DNA of 31,487 nt. Origin: CAYVUB01 sp964454675 (GTDB taxonomy: Bacteria > Bacteroidota > Bacteroidia > Flavobacteriales > Flavobacteriaceae). Made by a program: the position numbers and the translations under genes. The notes beneath the pieces were generated by a model. It made no database searches and had not been told where the DNA came from. It worked only from the letters and a program-made list of their open reading frames with translations. Where the stretch lies: assembly GCA_964454675.1 (NCBI GenBank), contig CAYVUB010000031.1:1-31487 (forward strand), read 5' to 3'. Below are positions 1-7,168 of this stretch, piece after piece (position 1 is the stretch's first letter; each line of letters starts with the position of its first letter).

Positions 1-417
1 GAAGATATTGAGAATTTCTCGTTTAATACTTCGGTTTCGCAATTTATGATTTGTGTGAATGAACTCTCACAACAAAAATGCCGTCACAGAGCCATTTTAG
101 AACCTTTGGCTGTGTTGATTTCCCCTTATGCTCCGCATATTGCAGAGGAATTATGGAGTCAGTTAGGACATTCGGGAAGTATTTCTACAGTTGAGTTTCC
201 AATTTTTGAAGAGAAATATTTAGTAGAAAGCACCAAAAATTACCCGGTTTCATTCAACGGAAAAATGAAGTTTACCTTAGAATTGCCAATGGATTTAAGC
301 AAAGACGACATTGAAAAAGCCGTGATGGCAAACGAAAAAACCATCGCGCAGTTAGAAGGTCGCACACCAAAAAACATCATCATAGTTCCCGGTAAAATTG
401 TGAATATTGTAGGTTAG
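1..417 (+). CDS. leuS: Leucyl-tRNA synthetase, C-terminal fragment (5' end outside window)
   Basis: The reading frame is open from base 1 and ends at TAG 415-417, so only the last 138 or so residues are present. LeuRS charges tRNA-Leu in the cytoplasm. The fragment holds the end of the class I anticodon-binding helical domain (residues NTSVSQFMICVNEL, then PLAVLISPYAPHIAEELW, typical of LeuRS/IleRS/ValRS), followed by the small C-terminal domain of bacterial LeuRS, which ends in the usual VPGKIVNIV. An internal ATG at 46 is not the start, because the upstream codons already match the family. A repeat element begins immediately after the stop codon. The catalytic HIGH and KMSKS motifs lie outside the window. 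Identification is confident. Confidence 0.93.
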   Translation, partial: EDIENFSFNTSVSQFMICVNELSQQKCRHRAILEPLAVLISPYAPHIAEELWSQLGHSGSISTVEFPIFEEKYLVESTKNYPVSFNGKMKFTLELPMDLSKDDIEKAVMANEKTIAQLEGRTPKNIIIVPGKIVNIVG

Positions 418-490
418 CGTCATTGCGAGCGAAGCGCGGCAATCTTTTTATTAAAGAATTTTGCCTGCCTGTCGGCAGACAGGTGTCGAG
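418..490. repeat. Intergenic palindromic repeat cluster (REP-like)
   Basis: Directly after the leuS stop lie two GC-rich palindromic units in otherwise AT-rich DNA. The first (418-445) begins CGTCATTGCGAGCGAAGCGC and its outer arms are ATTGC (422-426) and GCAAT (439-443), followed by five T. It may therefore also terminate leuS. The second (about 462-483) has the perfect stem CCTGTC / GACAGG (468-473 and 478-483) around GGCA. I recall very similar units scattered between genes in many Bacteroidota genomes, but no second copy was seen in this window. The rest of the gap up to 579 is AT-rich and shows nothing clear. Confidence 0.55.
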
Positions 491-579
491 AACAAAAACA
501 TGACAAAATTTCTTAACGAATATTTGGCGTGCATTTTGATAAATAAACATTAAATTTACAATTCAAAAAAACAGAAAAC

Positions 580-1275
580 ATGATTGGATATTATATTTTA
601 ATAGGTGCTATTGCGCTGGTAAGCTGGTTAGTAAGCAATCAATTAAAGCGAAAATTTGCTTTTTACTCTAAAGTGCAATTGCGTAATGGCATGAGCGGTA
701 AAGAAATTGCCGAAAAAATGCTGGCCGATAACGGTATTTTTGATGTTGAAGTCATTTCAACTCCGGGACAGCTTACAGACCATTATAACCCAAAAAACAA
801 AACCGTTAATTTAAGTGAAGCCGTATATAATCAGCGTAATGCTGCTGCGGCTGCCGTTGCGGCTCACGAATGCGGTCACGCGGTGCAACATGCAAAAGCA
901 TACGAATGGTTAACTATGCGTTCTAAATTAGTGCCAATGGTAAGTGTGACTTCCGGTATGTCACAATGGCTGGTTATTGGTGGTTTGGTGCTTGGTGCCG
1001 CCGCAGGTTTAGGAATGGGTTATTGGATTGCCGTTGCAGGTTTGGCATTTATGGCATTGGCAACACTATTCAGTTTTATAACATTACCTGTAGAATATGA
1101 CGCCAGCAACAGGGCATTGGCTTGGTTAAAAGCAAAGAACATTGTAACTCCGGATGAATACAAAGGCTCTGAAGATGCACTTAAATGGGCTGCAAGAACC
1201 TATCTGGTAGCCGCAATTGGTGCACTGGCTTCGTTGCTATACTGGGCGTTACAGGTGTTTGGAAACAGAAATTAA
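580..1275 (+). CDS. Membrane zinc metallopeptidase, YugP family (PF04298)
   Basis: The 231-residue product is the usual size for the YugP-like neutral zinc metallopeptidases. An N-terminal membrane segment (residues about 3-19) is followed by a soluble stretch carrying the zinc-binding motif H96-E97-C98-G99-H100 within AAHECGHAVQHA. Hydrophobic segments follow at about 120-165 and near the C-terminus (about 208-225), so the protein is a multi-pass inner-membrane peptidase. The substrate is unknown for the family, so no specific role is assigned. It stands alone between a repeat cluster and a strong terminator at 1301-1332. Family assignment is confident, biological role is not. Confidence 0.9.
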   Translation: MIGYYILIGAIALVSWLVSNQLKRKFAFYSKVQLRNGMSGKEIAEKMLADNGIFDVEVISTPGQLTDHYNPKNKTVNLSEAVYNQRNAAAAAVAAHECGHAVQHAKAYEWLTMRSKLVPMVSVTSGMSQWLVIGGLVLGAAAGLGMGYWIAVAGLAFMALATLFSFITLPVEYDASNRALAWLKAKNIVTPDEYKGSEDALKWAARTYLVAAIGALASLLYWALQVFGNRN

Positions 1276-1300
1276 TTTATACAATACCATATAAAGCACA

Positions 1301-1332
1301 AAGGCCTTTCAAAATGTGAAAGGTCTTTTTTT
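1301..1332 (+). terminator. Rho-independent terminator of the zinc peptidase gene
   Basis: Arms 1301-1311 and 1317-1327 pair over 11 bp with one G-U wobble around the loop AAATG, and a run of seven T follows (1326-1332). It lies 25 bp after the stop codon. On the opposite strand the stem is not followed by a T-run, so it mainly serves the plus strand. Confidence 0.85.
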
Positions 1333-1347
1333 ATGTTTTCTATTCAG

Positions 1348-1362
1348 AAAAAAAAAAAAAAA
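1348..1362. repeat. Homopolymer tract, 15 A on the plus strand
   Basis: Fifteen consecutive A occupy 1348-1362, ending at the base next to the stop codon of the minus-strand regulator gene (stop at 1363-1365). Read from that gene it is a T15 tract immediately after translation stops, but no hairpin precedes it. Its exact length is the least certain base call in the window. Confidence 0.8.
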
Positions 1363-1833
1363 TCAAATCTTAATCTGCCTGTCTATTTGTTGTGCCAGCG
1401 AAATAAACGTTTCGGTTCTGGAAACTCCGGGGATAGACTGGATTTCTTTGTTGAGCAAATGCATTAAGTGTGCATTATCCTTACATAATATTTTGATAAA
1501 AATACTCCAGTTTCCTGTGGTGTAATGACATTCCAACACTTCAGGGATTTTTTGCAGCTGCTTTACAGCTTCAGGATTGCTCATCGCTTTATCGAGATAA
1601 ATACCTATAAATGCCATAGTGGTATATCCTAAAACATTAGGATTTATCACAAATTTAGACCCCGAAATCAATCCCGATTTTTCAAGTTTCCGCAACCGTT
1701 GGTGGATTGCCGCTCCGGATATACCAATGTTTCTGGCAATTTCCAAAACCGGCGTGCGGGCATCTTCCATCAAAGCACTTAGGATTTTTTTGTCAATACC
1801 GTCAATTTCTATATTCTGATTGGTTATTTTCAT
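1363..1833 (-). CDS. Lrp/AsnC family transcriptional regulator
   Basis: The 156-residue length is typical of Lrp/AsnC proteins. An N-terminal winged helix-turn-helix covers roughly residues 10-60 (IDKKILSALMEDARTPVLEI, then IGISGAAIHQRLRKLEKSGL). The RAM/AsnC ligand-binding ferredoxin-like domain fills the rest (GYTTMAFIGIYLD, HYTTGNWSIFIKILCKDN), with a terminal IQSIPGVSRTETFISL. Such regulators form octamers or dimers and sense amino acids. The gene lies 45 bp downstream of the saccharopine dehydrogenase gene on the same strand and is probably co-transcribed with it. Control of lysine or related amino acid metabolism is the natural guess, but this comes from position only. Confidence 0.9.
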   Translation of the reverse strand: MKITNQNIEIDGIDKKILSALMEDARTPVLEIARNIGISGAAIHQRLRKLEKSGLISGSKFVINPNVLGYTTMAFIGIYLDKAMSNPEAVKQLQKIPEVLECHYTTGNWSIFIKILCKDNAHLMHLLNKEIQSIPGVSRTETFISLAQQIDRQIKI

Positions 1834-1878
1834 AGAAAATATTTTTCATCAAATCTCAACCTCTATATGCTCACTCAG

Positions 1879-3243
1879 TCAAACATTTAAAGGGTTATAA
1901 CCCAGATAAGGTACTTCTTTTTCCTGGAACGTGATGCCAAAGGTTTCAAGCTCTTTTAAAATAGGATCGTAAACTTCTTTTGTTATAGGAAGCTGAACGC
2001 CCGGTGTTGTTATTTTTCCGTTTAATATTGCCAGCGTTGCAATAGCTACCGGAAGCCCGACGGTTTTTGCCATAGCCGTATAAATCTGGTCGTCGCCTGT
2101 GGTTACCATTGTGGCATCTATTTGGTGTTTTTCGCCGTTTAGCTCATATCCAAATTTATGGTACATTACAATCATGTCTTTATCATCTTCGGCAAGTGTC
2201 CATTTGTCCATCAAAATTTTTTGCAGTATTTGTGCCGGTGTGGCTTTTACCAATTCTACTTTTTTATTCGGATTAAACAAATCTAATTCTTCGAGTTTAT
2301 CCCAGGCTATATCGTCCTGATCTATTTTTAATTGATGACGGAACTTCAATTTTACCGAATCTGTATGGCTGTATGGCAAAAATGCATTTACAAAATCACG
2401 GTAACTCATGTTTTCACTGTCATCGATAATATAACTGTCGTCTGTCATACCGAGCTGCACAAACATATTCCAGGCACGGCTGAAACCCACGCGTCGCATC
2501 GTACCCCGGTACAGGGTTTTAACATCGTCAAGCCCGTAAACACTTTGATATTTTAGCGAATCTCTGTTGGCATATACTTCAAAACGCCCATAGCCGTCAA
2601 CATCCAAAAACTCTGTTCTTCTGAACAAACGGTGGTACGGGATATATTTATAAGTGCCTTCCTGTAAAAACTTGGCTGCTCCACCCTGACCTGCAACTAC
2701 CACATTACGGGGGTTCCATGTAAATTTGTAATTCCATAAATTGTCATCACTTTCGGGCGCTACCAATCCGCCGGTAAACGATTCAAACAAAATCATTTTT
2801 CCGCCTTTTGCCGTAATGTTATCAATAACCTGCATGGCGCTCATGTGGTCAATTCCGGGATCGACCCCTATTTCATTCATAAACACCAATCCTTTTTCTT
2901 TTACAGAACTGTCAAGCGCCTGCATTTCGGGGCTTATATAAGATGCTGTCACCATGTGTTTGCCGTAAGCAACACAGTCTTTTGCAACTTCTATATGATA
3001 AGCGGCAGGAAGCATAGATATAACAATGTCTGCATTTTCAATAGCCGATTTACGTGAGGTTTTATCAAAAACATCCAACACGACAGCATGAGCGTTTTGA
3101 TGCTTGCCAATCAGCTTTTTTGCATTCTGAGTGTTTAGGTCGCCTATAATAATATGTAAGTCTTCTGAAACAGATTTGTCTAATAAGTATTTAATAAGAA
3201 ATGACGCCGATTTTCCGGCTCCAATAACCAAAATCTTTCGCAT
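1879..3243 (-). CDS. Saccharopine dehydrogenase family protein
   Basis: The 454-residue product has an N-terminal Rossmann fold with a dinucleotide-binding loop at the start (VIGAGKSASFL, residues 6-16), the DVFDKTSRKSAIENADIVIS adenosine-site region, and MNEIGVDPGIDHMSAMQVID, typical of saccharopine reductase/dehydrogenase proteins. A long C-terminal domain follows. In the family, these enzymes interconvert saccharopine with aminoadipate semialdehyde or lysine plus 2-oxoglutarate, so a role in lysine breakdown is the usual annotation in Flavobacteria. Substrate specificity cannot be read here. It is first in a probable two-gene unit with the Lrp-type regulator and divergent from the DUF423 gene, sharing a 54-bp intergenic region. 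A near-match -7 box (TACTTTCG, minus strand, about 3284-3277) lies upstream. Confidence 0.85.
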   Translation of the reverse strand: MRKILVIGAGKSASFLIKYLLDKSVSEDLHIIIGDLNTQNAKKLIGKHQNAHAVVLDVFDKTSRKSAIENADIVISMLPAAYHIEVAKDCVAYGKHMVTASYISPEMQALDSSVKEKGLVFMNEIGVDPGIDHMSAMQVIDNITAKGGKMILFESFTGGLVAPESDDNLWNYKFTWNPRNVVVAGQGGAAKFLQEGTYKYIPYHRLFRRTEFLDVDGYGRFEVYANRDSLKYQSVYGLDDVKTLYRGTMRRVGFSRAWNMFVQLGMTDDSYIIDDSENMSYRDFVNAFLPYSHTDSVKLKFRHQLKIDQDDIAWDKLEELDLFNPNKKVELVKATPAQILQKILMDKWTLAEDDKDMIVMYHKFGYELNGEKHQIDATMVTTGDDQIYTAMAKTVGLPVAIATLAILNGKITTPGVQLPITKEVYDPILKELETFGITFQEKEVPYLGYNPLNV

Positions 3244-3297
3244 AATGGAATTTGTTGAGTAATTTTACTGCACGAAAGTAAGAAAACTTAAATATCT

Positions 3298-3693
3298 ATG
3301 AACAAAAAAATAGTAATAACCGGAACCATTTTAGGGCTTTTGAGTGTCATTCTGGGTGCATTTGCCGCTCATGGCTTAAAAGAATTAGTATCTGCTGAAA
3401 ATATCCAAACGTTTGAAACAGGCGTACGTTATCAAATGTATCATGCATTATTCTTATTATTTGTTGGAAACTGCCGGTCAATAAATCCCAAAGCAAAGGC
3501 GGCAATTTTTTATTTTACGTTAACGGGTATTATCTTTTTTTCGGGGTCAATTTATGGTTTGGCAACAAATTCACTTACTCCATTCGATTTTACAAGCATA
3601 GCTTTAATAACACCTACAGGAGGTTTGCTACTTATTATTGCATGGATTATCCTGTTGATAAACTTTTTAAAAACACCTTCGATAAATAATTAA
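3298..3693 (+). CDS. DUF423 family small membrane protein (YwdK/YgdD-like)
   Basis: A 131-residue, almost wholly hydrophobic protein with about four membrane segments. The segment GAFAAHGLKE (residues about 21-30) and the following FETGVRYQMYHALFLLFVG are the family signature, in which a His-containing N-terminal helix precedes a GxxYQMxHAL motif. The usual family length is 120-130 residues, so the gene is complete. The molecular role is not known for the family. The gene is divergent from saccharopine dehydrogenase and 66 bp upstream of pckA on the same strand. A separate -7 box in that gap suggests pckA also has its own promoter. Confidence 0.88.
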   Translation: MNKKIVITGTILGLLSVILGAFAAHGLKELVSAENIQTFETGVRYQMYHALFLLFVGNCRSINPKAKAAIFYFTLTGIIFFSGSIYGLATNSLTPFDFTSIALITPTGGLLLIIAWIILLINFLKTPSINN

Positions 3694-3721
3694 AATAAAG
3701 TGCATACTTTAAAATATTGTG

Positions 3722-3729
3722 TAATTTTG
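3722..3729 (+). promoter_or_regulatory. -7 box (TAATTTTG) of the pckA promoter
   Basis: TAATTTTG matches the Bacteroidota sigma-ABfr -7 consensus TAnnTTTG exactly and lies 30 bp before the pckA ATG. I could not find a TTTG -33 box at the expected spacing (19 bp upstream reads AGTG). Support is the -7 element and its position only. Confidence 0.45.
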
Positions 3730-3759
3730 CATCAACAAACAATACAATTTTAAAATATT

Positions 3760-5373
3760 ATGGTCGGTCATACCCAAACTACGAAATCGATTTCGTTAGA
3801 TCAATACGGCATCCAAAATGCCAAAGTAAGATACCAACTTCCTCCTGATGAACTTCACAAAATTACATTAAAAAACGGTCAAGGTGCTGAAGCATCTTCG
3901 GGTGCAATTGCTGTTAACACAGGTGAGTTTACAGGACGTGCGCCAAAAGACAGATTTATTGTTAAAGACGACATTACAAAAGACAACGTTTGGTGGGGCA
4001 ATGTAAACATCCCTTTTGATTCAGATAAATTTCAAAAACTGTACGACAAAGTCACAAGCTACCTTTCAAACAAAGAAGTTTTTGTAAGAGACAGCTATGC
4101 CTGCGCCGATGATAATTACCGGTTAAACATAAGAGTTATTACAGAACACCCATGGAGCAACTTGTTTGCCTATAATATGTTTTTACGTCCTACAGAAGAC
4201 GAACTGGAAGATTTTAATCCTGAGTGGACAATTATAAATGCGCCAGATTTTAAGGCAAATCCTGAAGTTGACGGAACACGCCAACACAATTTTGCCATTT
4301 TAGATTTTACGAGAAAAATCATATTAATAGGCGGCACAGGCTATACCGGCGAAATCAAAAAAGGCATTTTTTCTGCTTTAAATTTTATACTTCCTGTTTA
4401 CAAAAACACGCTGCCTATGCACTGCAGCGCCAACGTAGGCAAAAAAGGTGATACCGCCATTTTCTTCGGGTTATCCGGCACAGGAAAAACCACTTTATCT
4501 GCCGACCCTAACAGAAAACTTATTGGCGATGACGAGCACGGCTGGACCAATGAAAACATCATTTTTAACTTTGAAGGCGGATGCTATGCAAAAGTTATCA
4601 ATTTAACAGAAGAACAAGAACCGGATATTTACAGAGCCATCAAAAAAGGTGCTATACTTGAAAACGTTATTATGAATGCTAATGGTGACGTAGATTTTGA
4701 AGACACTTCTATCACTCAAAATACACGTGTGAGTTATCCTATTGAACATATCAATAATATTCAAGTACCATCAATTGGCAGAAATCCTAAAAATATTTTC
4801 TTTTTAACTGCCGACGCTTTTGGCGTGCTGCCTCCTATTTCAAAATTAACTCCGGGACAAGCCGCATATCATTTTATATCGGGTTATACCGCAAAAGTTG
4901 CAGGCACCGAAGATGGCGTTAATGAGCCTACTCCTAATTTCTCGGCTTGTTTTGGCGCACCGTTTATGCCGTTGCATCCAACAAAATATGCCGAAATGCT
5001 TAGTGCCAAAATGAAAGAAACCGGTGTTAACGTATGGCTTATAAACACAGGCTGGACAGGCGGTTCGTATGGTGTAGGAAACCGGATTAAGCTAAAATAT
5101 ACCAGAGCTATGATTACAGCTGCATTAAACGGCGATTTAGATTTGGTAACTCCTGAAACTTACAGGACACACTCTGTATTCGGGTTATTGCAACCGCGCC
5201 AATGCCCGGGCGTACCGACAGAAGTGTTAAGCTCAAGACAAATCTGGAATAACGACGAGGCTTATTATGAAACTGCTTACAAGCTTTCGGAAGCCTTTAG
5301 AGATAACTTTAAAAAATATGAGGAATTTGCCAACGAAGAAATTCTGGCAGGTGCTCCAAACTTAAAAAAGTAA
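3760..5373 (+). CDS. pckA: Phosphoenolpyruvate carboxykinase (ATP)
   Basis: The 537-residue length matches ATP-dependent PEPCK. The enzyme converts oxaloacetate plus ATP to PEP, CO2 and ADP in the first committed step of gluconeogenesis. Visible signatures are the substrate-site stretch TGRAPKDRFIV (residues about 53-63), the kinase-1a P-loop GLSGTGKTT (237-245, Lys243), and the metal-site LIGDDEHGW shortly after. The ending (NDEAYYETAYKLSEAF) is also typical. Codon use and context look native. The gene has its own -7 box and a perfect terminator, so it is probably transcribed alone. Confidence is very high. Confidence 0.97.
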   Translation: MVGHTQTTKSISLDQYGIQNAKVRYQLPPDELHKITLKNGQGAEASSGAIAVNTGEFTGRAPKDRFIVKDDITKDNVWWGNVNIPFDSDKFQKLYDKVTSYLSNKEVFVRDSYACADDNYRLNIRVITEHPWSNLFAYNMFLRPTEDELEDFNPEWTIINAPDFKANPEVDGTRQHNFAILDFTRKIILIGGTGYTGEIKKGIFSALNFILPVYKNTLPMHCSANVGKKGDTAIFFGLSGTGKTTLSADPNRKLIGDDEHGWTNENIIFNFEGGCYAKVINLTEEQEPDIYRAIKKGAILENVIMNANGDVDFEDTSITQNTRVSYPIEHINNIQVPSIGRNPKNIFFLTADAFGVLPPISKLTPGQAAYHFISGYTAKVAGTEDGVNEPTPNFSACFGAPFMPLHPTKYAEMLSAKMKETGVNVWLINTGWTGGSYGVGNRIKLKYTRAMITAALNGDLDLVTPETYRTHSVFGLLQPRQCPGVPTEVLSSRQIWNNDEAYYETAYKLSEAFRDNFKKYEEFANEEILAGAPNLKK

Positions 5374-5390
5374 CTTTTGTTACTACAACA

Positions 5391-5425
5391 AAAAAAGCGC
5401 AGTTTGTACAAAACTGCGCTTTTTT
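5391..5425. terminator. Bidirectional terminator between pckA and the convergent coiled-coil gene
   Basis: Arms 5391-5405 and 5411-5425 are perfect reverse complements (15 bp, GC core GCGCAG/CTGCGC) around a 5-base loop. The arm ends are A6 and T6, so the hairpin has a U-tract in either direction. It lies 18 bp after the pckA stop and 21 bp beyond the stop of the minus-strand gene. Confidence 0.9.
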
Positions 5426-5445
5426 ATTTAAAGATTTATTTGCTA

Positions 5446-6330
5446 TTAATTTAGTTCTATTTGAGTGCTTCCAAGTTTTCGGTCTTTGTGGAATATCGTT
5501 ACAAAGTACGTTCCTTTAGAAAACGGAATATCATCGGCATCACCATCAATAACGGTACAAACATCTACAACATTATTATTATAATATATAAGCTGTTTAT
5601 CACTATATATTAAAGATGTCGAACCAAATTTTACTTCGCCTTTATCTGAAACCACATTACTTTTCGGGTTGACAATCTGGATATAAATTTCTTTTTGACC
5701 TTTTTCGGCAAGTGCATTTTCGGCAAGTGTAAAACACACTTCAATGTTTTGAACCTGTGATGCTTTAGTTGTAGTTATATTTTTACCTGAGTGTTTTTTA
5801 AGAGCTTTTACTTCAAAAGAATTTGCCGTAAGCAATGCGCCTTTTTCTATTGTATTATTTAAAGCTGCATTTTCCGCTTTTAAAACAGAATTTAATTTTA
5901 CCTGTTCGCCAAGTTGATTATGAGCCAGTAAACTACTTCTTTCTATCGTGTTTTTTAAAACTAACAGAGAATCAAAAGATTTAAACAAATGTTCATTTTT
6001 TGTTTTAAAATCAGATACTTGTCGCTTATATTTTGAAATAACAGATATATCGCTTTTAAATAACCTAAGTGAATCTAAAGATGCTTTTAAATCTTTCTTT
6101 GTGATACTAAGCTGTGAAGACAGTTCACTATTCTTCTTATCGATGGCATCATACTGCATTATCATTTCAGATAATTCATTTTCTACCAGCTGTCTTTCTT
6201 GCTCCAAAAATGTTTCATGTGATTTAAGCGACATATAACTTGTAAAGCTAAATATGCCTAAAACAACGATAGCGACTATTAATGAACCAATAATTAATCT
6301 GTAGTTAAAAAACTGAGGGTTAACTATCAT
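5446..6330 (-). CDS. Uncharacterised membrane-anchored coiled-coil protein
   Basis: I do not recognise a named function. The 294-residue product has a short cytoplasmic N-terminus, one membrane helix (about residues 13-34, LIIGSLIVAIVVLGIFSF), a long heptad-rich coiled coil (about 36-165), and a C-terminal beta-rich domain (about 190-294) with IYIQIVNPKSNVVSDKGE and VVDVCTVIDGDADDIPFSKG. I recall similar proteins in Flavobacteriaceae sometimes labelled as chromosome partitioning proteins, but there is no ParA ATPase motif here and I would not use that label. The topology suggests a periplasmic coiled coil with an Ig-like cap. It is divergent from the ComF-type gene and convergent with pckA. 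Confidence 0.75.
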   Translation of the reverse strand: MIVNPQFFNYRLIIGSLIVAIVVLGIFSFTSYMSLKSHETFLEQERQLVENELSEMIMQYDAIDKKNSELSSQLSITKKDLKASLDSLRLFKSDISVISKYKRQVSDFKTKNEHLFKSFDSLLVLKNTIERSSLLAHNQLGEQVKLNSVLKAENAALNNTIEKGALLTANSFEVKALKKHSGKNITTTKASQVQNIEVCFTLAENALAEKGQKEIYIQIVNPKSNVVSDKGEVKFGSTSLIYSDKQLIYYNNNVVDVCTVIDGDADDIPFSKGTYFVTIFHKDRKLGSTQIELN

Positions 6331-6389
6331 TAGTTAATTATTTTTTAGGATGTAGGGATTATTTAATTAATAGAAGCGAAAATATATAT

Positions 6390-6397
6390 TATGTTTG
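6390..6397 (+). promoter_or_regulatory. -7 box (TATGTTTG) upstream of the ComF-type gene
   Basis: An exact TAnnTTTG match ends 24 bp before ATG 6422. It overlaps a possible upstream TTG codon (6395) and lies just before ATG 6404, so if this promoter is used the real start is most likely 6422. No -33 TTTG box was found at the usual spacing. Confidence 0.4.
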
Positions 6398-6421
6398 TGT
6401 TATATGTTTTTTCTCGACAAA

Positions 6422-7102
6422 ATGATAAAAAATTTGTTAAACTTGTTTTTTCCTAAGTTATGTTATGGTTGTAATTACAATTTAAATGATAACGAGCAGC
6501 ATATTTGTACCCGTTGCAGACACGAATTGCCCATAACAAATTTTCATGATTTAGAAAATAACGCAGTAGAAAAATTATTATACGGCCGCGTACCTGTTGA
6601 ACGGGCAACAGCATTGTTATGGTTCAAGAAAAAGGGAATTGTGCAGCAGCTTTTACATAACTTAAAATACCGGGGACAAGAAGATATAGGGTTGTTTTTA
6701 GGGCAATGGTTTGGCGAGGAGCTTAAAGAAACAGAAGTCTATAAAACCATTGATGTGGTTGTGCCGGTACCATTGCATAAATCACGGCTCAGAAAACGAG
6801 GGTATAATCAAGTACATAAATTTGGTTATGCCATTGCTCATGCACTACAGGCAGAATTTAACACAAGTGTATTGCAAAAAACAAAAGCCACAAAAACCCA
6901 AGTATTTAAAGACCGGTTAAAACGCTGGAATGACGACAACACTACATTTTCAATAACCAATACCACACATTTAAAAAACAAACACATCTTACTGGTTGAT
7001 GACGTGATTACAACCGGGGCCACTTTAGAAGCCTGCGCAAATGTTCTGCTTAAAACTGAAGGTATCAGGATTAGTGTGGCAACTATGGCAATTGCAGGTT
7101 AA
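6422..7102 (+). CDS. ComF family phosphoribosyltransferase-like protein
   Basis: The 226-residue product from ATG 6422 fits the ComF/GntX family. Near the N-terminus a four-cysteine zinc motif is visible (C14, C17, C29, C32). The type I phosphoribosyltransferase PRPP-binding motif ILLVDDVITTGAT has its acidic pair at D193-D194. The segment VPVPLHKSRLRKRGYNQ is the other family hallmark. In competent bacteria ComF helps handle imported single-stranded DNA, but in Bacteroidota a role in DNA uptake is unproven. The frame could extend upstream to ATG 6404 or TTG 6395. I chose 6422 because MIKNLLNLFFPKLCYGC resembles family N-termini and a -7 box overlaps the longer forms. Confidence 0.88.
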   Translation: MIKNLLNLFFPKLCYGCNYNLNDNEQHICTRCRHELPITNFHDLENNAVEKLLYGRVPVERATALLWFKKKGIVQQLLHNLKYRGQEDIGLFLGQWFGEELKETEVYKTIDVVVPVPLHKSRLRKRGYNQVHKFGYAIAHALQAEFNTSVLQKTKATKTQVFKDRLKRWNDDNTTFSITNTTHLKNKHILLVDDVITTGATLEACANVLLKTEGIRISVATMAIAG

Positions 7103-7168
7103 TTTTTTCATACCGGTTTCGTTACATATAAAATATATCGTTAATTTGCTCAAAATTTAAACCCGATA

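Noticed and set aside
5446..6330. Chromosome-partitioning (ParA-type) label for the coiled-coil protein
   Set aside because: There is no Walker A or other ATPase motif. The match such labels rely on is probably coiled-coil composition.
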